The notes under the pieces were generated by a model. It was not told the origin of the DNA. It searched no databases and saw only the letters and a list, made by a program, of their open reading frames with translations. Made by a program: the position numbers and the translations under genes. A stretch of DNA of 19,630 nucleotides from an uncultured Bacilli bacterium (GTDB taxonomy: Bacteria > Bacillota_I > Bacilli_A > RF39 > UBA660): assembly GCA_947587565.1 (NCBI GenBank), contig CANPYA010000010.1, positions 1-19,630 on the forward strand, read 5' to 3'. Within the stretch, counting starts at the first letter, position 1. Every line of letters starts with the position of its first letter. This document shows positions 15,695-19,630 of this stretch, piece after piece.

Positions 15695-16357
15695 TTAATC
15701 ACCAACTTCAAAAATACTATTATAAATTATTTTATTTTTTAAAACTATATAATCACCATAATAAGTTAATTTACCATTATCAGAAATAATAAAACAATTA
15801 TCATGCATTACAATAAGAGTAGTATACATTGAAGCTTCTTCTAAATCTTGCCAATGTTTTTTATCATTAAAATCACAATGGGGTTCGATATTAATATTCG
15901 AAATTCCTAAACCTTCATATATTGAAAGTTTTGGAATATTATCATCTTCATCTTTAGCTAGTACTATTCTTTTAGCCATGTTAATAGCCCCTGCTGACAT
16001 TCCCATAACTACTTGATTCTTAATATATTTCTTTAAATTATTTTTATTTATTCCTTTAATTTGTTCTAAAGTATCTCCTCCTAATAAAAAAATTATAGCA
16101 CTTTCTTTTAAAACTTTAATCATTTCTTTATTTGACAGACGATTATCAATAATATAAAATCCTTGAAATTGCAAATTTTGCTTATTAAATAATTTTACCA
16201 TCTTATTAGTATAATAATCATTAGCATTATAATCATTAAATGTTGATGCAATAAAAGTAATTTTTTGATTGTTTAAATTTTTAGATTTTAAGAATTCTAT
16301 AATTTTAGGATTTATTTCTAACTTCTTTTTTGAACCACTTATCAGTACATAATTCAT
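15695..16357 (-). CDS. peptidase S51-family protein (dipeptidase E-like), copy 2
   Basis: A protein of 220 residues. It has IIFLLGGDTLEQI (88-100) and VVMGMSAGAINMA (116-128) with Ser121 as the nucleophile, then GLGISNINIEPHCDF (149-163) with His160 as the candidate catalytic histidine. This layout, with the histidine in an E-P-H-x-D context, is typical of the broader S51 family and is different from copy 1 (V-H-S), so the two probably differ in substrate. AAAGGAG lies 8 bases before the ATG. It follows the 61-codon ORF by 19 bases within the Rel operon. It should be a cytosolic enzyme, since no signal peptide is seen. Confidence 0.87.
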   Translation of the reverse strand: MNYVLISGSKKKLEINPKIIEFLKSKNLNNQKITFIASTFNDYNANDYYTNKMVKLFNKQNLQFQGFYIIDNRLSNKEMIKVLKESAIIFLLGGDTLEQIKGINKNNLKKYIKNQVVMGMSAGAINMAKRIVLAKDEDDNIPKLSIYEGLGISNINIEPHCDFNDKKHWQDLEEASMYTTLIVMHDNCFIISDNGKLTYYGDYIVLKNKIIYNSIFEVGD

Positions 16358-16376
16358 TTAAATTACTCCTTTATTT

Positions 16377-16562
16377 TTAAACATTATTTATTTCAATATA
16401 TTCATCTATAATTTTTTTAATTTCTTTTATGTTATTATAAGCATAATCGCATCCTTCAACAACTTTTAAATGTTCATTTGGTAAAACTTTTACAAAGTCA
16501 TTTTTACTACATAGCATGTCATTTTCTTGTTGAATAAATAAACATTTAGTACTTAATTTCAT
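16377..16562 (-). pseudogene. 61-codon ORF resembling the C-terminal tail of an alpha/beta hydrolase
   Basis: A 61-residue ORF starting MKLSTKCLFIQQEND. The pattern matches the last strand-helix-strand part of an alpha/beta hydrolase: CLFIQQENDMLC would carry the acid of the triad, LPNEHLKVVEG the next strand, and CDYAYNN the site where the catalytic histidine normally stands. Here that position is tyrosine (TAT, one base from CAT). The serine-bearing N-terminal two-thirds is absent, because the Rel gene lies directly upstream. Yet the ORF has a strong GGGGGAG ribosome site inside the Rel stop region, 5 bases separate the two genes, and the frame has no stops. I call it a remnant; it could instead be a small functional protein. 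An in-frame start at 16604 is unlikely. Confidence 0.5.
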
Positions 16563-16566
16563 TTTT

Positions 16567-18003
16567 TTATCTCCCCCTAAACTCTCTAATTCTCTTTTTA
16601 GCATAACTAGTAAATGCTATATCTTCCCATTCCATTCTAGGTCCATAGGATAAATCATCAGTTATTATCTTGACTCTATCTTTATTTTTTAACTCATAAT
16701 TAAATGGTACCCATTCATCATTGACCATTGCGGAAATCATCGTATTACCAACATCCGTATGAATTTTATAAGCAAAATCTATCGGTGTTGATCCTTTTGG
16801 CATTTCCATTATTTCCCCTTTAGTGGTATAAACATATATTTTATCTGAAAATAATTCGGATTTAACTTGTCTAACAAATTCTTGATTATCTTTAAACATA
16901 CTATTAATATCGACTAGAGATTTAAAAAATTGATATTTATTTTTTAAATCATCTTGCATAATATTACGGGCATCTCCTTTGTTTATTGCCCAGTAAGCCG
17001 TAAGACCAAAGGATGCAACTAAATCCATATCGAAAGTTCTAATTTGGGTTTGCACAAGTCTTTCTTGGGGACCAAAGACAGTCGTATGTAAACTTTGATA
17101 CATATTAGTTTTCGGATTACAAATATAATCTTTGAATTTATCATTAATTGGATGATATAACTTATGAACTAAATATAATGTTTTATAACATTCTTCAACT
17201 TCTTGTACCATTATTTTTAAAGAAAATAAATCATGAATATCGGCAATTCTTTCGCCATTATTTAACTTTTTATATATGCCATAAATATTTTTAGTTCTGA
17301 CCTTTATTTCATTTGGTACTAAAGAATCATTTAATATTGCTTTAATTTTAAATAACATCTCTTGTAAACAGTCATCACTTTCTTCTTCTAACTTCAATTT
17401 TCTTTCTTTGATTCTTTGATACATACTTGGTTTTAAATATCTTAAAGATAAGTCTTCGAGCTCACTTTTGATGCGGTAAGCTCCAATATAATAAGCAAGT
17501 GGTACAAATATTTCCATCGTTTCTAAAGCATTTTCTTTTTGTTTAAATTCACTTTTAAATTGTAAGGTCCGCATATTATGAAGACGATCAGCTAGTTTAA
17601 TAATAATTATTCTAACATCACTCGTAATACCCGTAATAATTTTTCTGGTATTCGCTAGGTTATGTTCTTCTTTCGATGAAAAATTCATTTTAGCAAGCTT
17701 CGTTACGCCATCGACTAAATTAGCCACATCTTTATTAAAGTTTTCGACAATATCTTCTTTCGTAATATTGGTATCTTCTAAAGTGTCATGTAAAAGACCG
17801 GCACAAATCGTATCGGCATCTGCTTGCATCTCCGCTAAAATATAAGCTACATTAACGGGATGAGTTATATAAGCATCGCCACTTTGTCTAACCTGTCCTT
17901 TGTGTAAATAATCCGCATAATCATGAGCTTTAGTAATTACTTCTACTTCACTCGGATTATACTCTTGCACTAATTTAATTAAATCATCAAATGTCGCATT
18001 CAT
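16567..18003 (-). CDS. Rel/SpoT-type (p)ppGpp protein, C-terminally short, altered synthetase site
   Basis: A protein of 478 residues against about 730 for full Rel. The HD hydrolase part is intact: Arg39, His48 (THPVNVA), His72-Asp73 (LLHDTLED) and Asp139/Asn143 (KLADRLHN). The synthetase part has VRTKNIYGIYKKL (235-247), IHDLFSLKI with Asp258, KFKD (289-292, the basic R-x-K-D type of bifunctional Rel) and NMYQSLHTT. In V-Q-T-Q-I-R-T, however, the usual catalytic Glu of E-V-Q-I-R-T is Gln318. A TGS domain follows (about 386-450), and then the chain stops, so the helical, zinc-finger and ACT domains that sense ribosome state are missing. It probably degrades (p)ppGpp and may synthesise little or none. 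GGGAGG precedes the start, which lies after a leader ORF and hairpin. Confidence 0.9.
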   Translation of the reverse strand: MNATFDDLIKLVQEYNPSEVEVITKAHDYADYLHKGQVRQSGDAYITHPVNVAYILAEMQADADTICAGLLHDTLEDTNITKEDIVENFNKDVANLVDGVTKLAKMNFSSKEEHNLANTRKIITGITSDVRIIIIKLADRLHNMRTLQFKSEFKQKENALETMEIFVPLAYYIGAYRIKSELEDLSLRYLKPSMYQRIKERKLKLEEESDDCLQEMLFKIKAILNDSLVPNEIKVRTKNIYGIYKKLNNGERIADIHDLFSLKIMVQEVEECYKTLYLVHKLYHPINDKFKDYICNPKTNMYQSLHTTVFGPQERLVQTQIRTFDMDLVASFGLTAYWAINKGDARNIMQDDLKNKYQFFKSLVDINSMFKDNQEFVRQVKSELFSDKIYVYTTKGEIMEMPKGSTPIDFAYKIHTDVGNTMISAMVNDEWVPFNYELKNKDRVKIITDDLSYGPRMEWEDIAFTSYAKKRIREFRGR

Positions 18004-18017
18004 AAATACCTCCCAAT

Positions 18018-18050
18018 AAAAAACAGCAACAGGCCAAGGCCTAATCGCTG
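18018..18050 (-). terminator. terminator-like hairpin in the Rel leader (possible attenuator)
   Basis: On the minus strand CAGC...AGGC-CTTG-GCCT...GCTG folds into a two-part stem (outer 4 pairs, inner 4-5 pairs, small internal loop), followed at once by six T and then by the Rel ribosome site. The 5' arm contains the last codons and stop of the 33-codon leader ORF. It could end leader transcripts before Rel is made. Confidence 0.6.
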
Positions 18051-18142
18051 CATACTTCTTTATTCATAAGAAAGCATAGACATTCAAATTTTATTGAAAT
18101 GTTTTTAATATCTAAATTATTTTTAAGGTCATATTTACTCAT
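18041..18142 (-). CDS. 33-codon leader ORF upstream of Rel
   Basis: ATG at 18142 to TAG at 18041 encodes 33 residues: MSKYDLKNNLDIKNISIKF, then ECLCFLMNKEVCSD. AAAGGGAAG lies about 7 bases upstream as a ribosome site, and a strong promoter is 34 bases further up. Three cysteines occur in the last 13 residues. I recognise no family. Its stop codon lies inside the terminator-like hairpin, the geometry of a leader peptide whose translation could alter hairpin folding. It could equally be a small protein in its own right, or a chance frame in an AT-rich leader. Confidence 0.45.
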   Translation of the reverse strand: MSKYDLKNNLDIKNISIKFECLCFLMNKEVCSD

Positions 18143-18175
18143 AACTATACTTCCCTTTCAAATAAATTTAGTTTA

Positions 18176-18204
18176 AATTTACTACTTTTTAAAATGAATG
18201 TCAA
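18176..18204 (-). promoter_or_regulatory. promoter of the Rel operon
   Basis: Perfect TTGACA (18199-18204), a 17-base spacer, then TAAATT (18176-18181) on the minus strand. The expected start, near 18169, gives a leader of about 165 bases to the Rel start codon, which holds the 33-codon ORF and the hairpin. This is the best-looking promoter in the window. Confidence 0.7.
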
Positions 18205-18222
18205 GAATTTTTTTGAATTTTA

Positions 18223-18251
18223 AAGACAAACTACCCTTTTTACTTTATAAT
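18223..18251 (+). promoter_or_regulatory. candidate promoter of the sugar isomerase-like gene
   Basis: AAGACA (18223-18228), a 17-base spacer and TATAAT (18246-18251) on the plus strand. The predicted start would leave only about 12 bases before the ATG, starting with the AAAGGTG ribosome site. It is divergent from the Rel promoter and about 20 bases from it. Confidence 0.4.
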
Positions 18252-18270
18252 TATTTTAAAGGTGATATTT

Positions 18271-19017
18271 ATGAAGTATGGTATGCCTACTTTAATGGAA
18301 TTTGACAGTATTTTAGAAAATGTGCAATTTGCTAAAGCTAATAATTTGGATTTTATTGAACTTAATATGGATCTTCCCTATAATTTAGAGATAGATAAAA
18401 TGGATTTAAAAAAATATAAGATGGAATTTACCATGCATTTATCGGAAAAATTAAATGTTGCTGATTTAAATGATTTTATGCGCAAGAATTATTTAAAAGA
18501 AGCTATTAGACAAATAAAATTAGGTATTAAAAATAATATAAAAAAATATAATTTACATATTGATTCTGGGGTTTATTTTACACTGCCTGATGGAAAAATG
18601 TTTTTAAATGAAAAATATTTAAAATTATATTGCCAAAACTTAAATAAGAGTTGTCTTGTTTTAAATAAGTTAGCTCTAGATAATAATATTGAAATTAATT
18701 TTGAAAATACAAAAATCCATTCTTTTACTTATGATGCTATTAAAATTATTAATAAATATAAATATTTAGGTTTTACTCTAGATATTGGCCATAATGAAAA
18801 AAATGGTAATAAAGCCTATCCCATTTTTAAAGAAACTAATAAAATTAGACATATTCATCTGCATGACTATGATGGCAAAAGCGACCATTTAGAAATTGGT
18901 AAAGGTAATATTAATTTTAATTTATATCAAGATGTATTAAAAAATAATTATATAGTTATTGAAGTAAAGTTAAAAAATGAATTAACAAATAGTATTAAAA
19001 AAATTAAAAGTTTATAA
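18271..19017 (+). CDS. TIM-barrel sugar phosphate isomerase/epimerase-like protein
   Basis: A protein of 248 residues starting MKYGMPTLMEFDS. The ATG at 18271 is chosen over a GTG at 18262 because AAAGGTG ends six bases before it. Family marks of the AP-endonuclease-2/xylose-isomerase-like barrel are NLDFIELNMD (near the first metal or substrate residue), EINFENTK, FTLDIGHNE and RHIHLHDYDGKSDHLEIGKGNINF in two consecutive stretches, whose His, Asp and Glu residues would bind a divalent metal. Members isomerise or epimerise sugars or inositols, or act as endonuclease IV; the missing long endonuclease-type loops favour a sugar substrate. It is the only plus-strand gene in the window. Its stop overlaps the stop of the convergent Nudix gene. 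Confidence 0.83.
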   Translation: MKYGMPTLMEFDSILENVQFAKANNLDFIELNMDLPYNLEIDKMDLKKYKMEFTMHLSEKLNVADLNDFMRKNYLKEAIRQIKLGIKNNIKKYNLHIDSGVYFTLPDGKMFLNEKYLKLYCQNLNKSCLVLNKLALDNNIEINFENTKIHSFTYDAIKIINKYKYLGFTLDIGHNEKNGNKAYPIFKETNKIRHIHLHDYDGKSDHLEIGKGNINFNLYQDVLKNNYIVIEVKLKNELTNSIKKIKSL

Positions 19018-19506
19018 ATTCTCTACTACTTCTTTAAAATAAGCATTGGCTTCAAATTTACCATTATTATATAAGTCTAATATTTTATCTTTACTGGCCC
19101 ACATAACAGCATTTACTTCTTCTTCTTGAACATGCACATTTTTAATATCTTCATCGCTATAAAATAAATAAACTTCTAAAATATCATTACAATGTTCATA
19201 ATATCTTAAAGTCCTACCAATAAACTTATATTGACAATTAGATATATCAATACCTAATTCTTCTTTAACTTCTCTAAATGCTGCCTTTAAAGAGTCTTCT
19301 CCTGCTAAAGCGGAACCTCCTGTACATTCCCACATTAATGGATGACTTTTATTGGCACTTCTTTGGGTTATTAGAAATTCTCCCTTTTGATTTTTGATCC
19401 AAGCATTTACCACTAAATGAAATTCGTTATCTAATAATTTATCTCCTCTTCTAGCGGTCTTATTTAATTTTTTCTTATTCTTATCGTATAAATCCCAATA
19501 TTCCAT
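19012..19506 (-). CDS. Nudix hydrolase, IDI/YfcD-like
   Basis: A protein of 164 residues starting MEYWDLYDKNKKKLN. The start at 19506 has AGGTGG five bases upstream; a GTG three codons earlier is less likely. The Nudix box is perfect: G64-x5-E70-x7-R78-E-V-K-E82-E83-L-G85-I. The N-terminal W-D-x-Y-D-x-N layout, then FHLVVNAWIKNQKGEFLITQRS and HPLMWECTGG, is that of the isopentenyl-diphosphate isomerase/YfcD-like Nudix branch. The catalytic Cys-x-His pattern needed for true IDI is not clear, so hydrolysis of a nucleotide derivative is more likely. It is convergent with the plus-strand isomerase-like gene, and the two stop codons overlap by 6 bases around TTATAA. Confidence 0.9.
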   Translation of the reverse strand: MEYWDLYDKNKKKLNKTARRGDKLLDNEFHLVVNAWIKNQKGEFLITQRSANKSHPLMWECTGGSALAGEDSLKAAFREVKEELGIDISNCQYKFIGRTLRYYEHCNDILEVYLFYSDEDIKNVHVQEEEVNAVMWASKDKILDLYNNGKFEANAYFKEVVENL

Positions 19507-19523
19507 ATTTACCACCTAGTTAT

Positions 19524-19552
19524 AGTTTATCTTCTTTTTCTTAAAATGACAA
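19524..19552 (-). promoter_or_regulatory. candidate promoter of the IDI/YfcD-like Nudix gene
   Basis: TTGTCA (19547-19552), a 17-base spacer and TAAACT (19524-19529) on the minus strand, 17 bases before the start codon. The -35 matches five of six consensus bases and the -10 four. Confidence 0.45.
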
Positions 19553-19560
19553 GACACAAG

Positions 19561-19585
19561 AAAAATGAAAAATAAATTTTTCATT
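19561..19585 (-). terminator. AT-rich hairpin, possible minus-strand terminator
   Basis: AATGAAAAAT and ATTTTTCATT form an almost perfect stem with a very small loop, followed on the minus strand by a short T run interrupted by C. It would end a minus-strand transcript arriving from beyond the window's right edge. All-A/T pairing makes it weak. Confidence 0.4.
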
Positions 19586-19589
19586 CTAT

Positions 19590-19613
19590 GAATTCCTAAC
19601 GGAATTCTTTTTT
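19590..19613 (+). terminator. plus-strand Rho-independent terminator
   Basis: GAATTCC pairs with GGAATTC (7 base pairs) around a TAAC loop, followed by six T on the plus strand. The only plus-strand gene upstream ends about 570 bases earlier, beyond the convergent Nudix gene, so a transcript reaching this point would be antisense to that whole gene. Confidence 0.65.
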
Positions 19614-19621
19614 GGTATAAT
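19613..19621 (+). promoter_or_regulatory. extended -10 element at the right edge
   Basis: TGGTATAAT on the plus strand is a perfect -10 with TG extension, just after the terminator T-tract. The -35 region (TTCCTA) is poor and lies inside the terminator hairpin. It probably serves a plus-strand gene that begins outside the window. Confidence 0.4.
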
Positions 19622-19630
19622 GATACTAAT

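Noticed and set aside
18004..18170. T-box riboswitch in the Rel leader
   Set aside because: The conserved T-box antiterminator sequence (AGGGTGGTACCGCG-like) is absent. Only a simple hairpin and a small ORF are seen.
1..19630. CRISPR array, tRNA or rRNA genes, insertion sequence or phage genes
   Set aside because: No regularly spaced direct repeats, cloverleaf-like segments with CCA-type ends, transposase or integrase motifs or terminal inverted repeats were seen on reading both strands.

Overview
The window is very AT-rich and gene-dense, and nearly all of it is coded on the minus strand. It looks like a low-GC Bacillota (Firmicutes), possibly an uncultured gut Bacilli or Mollicutes-related lineage. 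The grounds are strong AGGAGG-type ribosome sites, short intergenic gaps, Rho-independent terminators, a Rel/SpoT homologue, a high-molecular-weight rubredoxin and Firmicutes-like signalling genes. Tryptophan is TGG and TGA is used as a stop (Nudix gene at 15251), so the code is standard. Genus and species cannot be read from the sequence. No rRNA, tRNA, IS element or CRISPR array was seen, and no gene-free stretch exceeds 300 bases.

Region A (1-7640, minus). Eight tightly packed genes form one operon whose last gene runs off the left edge. In transcription order they are: PHP-domain phosphoesterase, radical SAM/SPASM enzyme, GT-B-like glycosyltransferase, DegT-type aminotransferase, two adjacent FemAB/GNAT-fold transferases, SAM methyltransferase, and a second DegT-like aminotransferase (partial). 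This is the gene content expected for making, joining and decorating an amino-sugar or aminocyclitol. The product is unknown, and the set is the best candidate here for an undescribed pathway. A 17-base palindrome of LysR-box type lies upstream of its predicted promoter.

Region B (7743-11957, minus). A LysR regulator, a flavin reductase-rubredoxin fusion (Hrb), a stand-alone receiver, an Hpt protein and a membrane hybrid histidine kinase lie in a row. Together they could form a complete His-Asp-His-Asp phosphorelay ending in a receiver with no DNA-binding domain. The LysR gene ends in a terminator that overlaps its last codons, just before region A.

Region C (12017-13867, minus) is a single-gene unit for an AMP-forming acyl/aryl-acid ligase with its own promoter and terminator.

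Region D (14020-18142, minus) starts with a good promoter, a 33-codon leader ORF and a terminator-like hairpin directly before a short Rel/SpoT homologue. The Rel has an intact HD hydrolase site, but the usual catalytic glutamate of the synthetase site is glutamine, and its C-terminal regulatory domains are missing. Downstream in the same unit are a 61-codon alpha/beta-hydrolase-tail ORF, two S51-type serine peptidases on either side of a Nudix hydrolase, and a small protein with faint ADP-ribosyltransferase-like features.

Region E (18271-19630) has a plus-strand TIM-barrel sugar isomerase/epimerase-like gene that diverges from the Rel unit. It overlaps end-to-end with a minus-strand IDI/YfcD-like Nudix gene. 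Terminators and an extended -10 element follow at the right edge.
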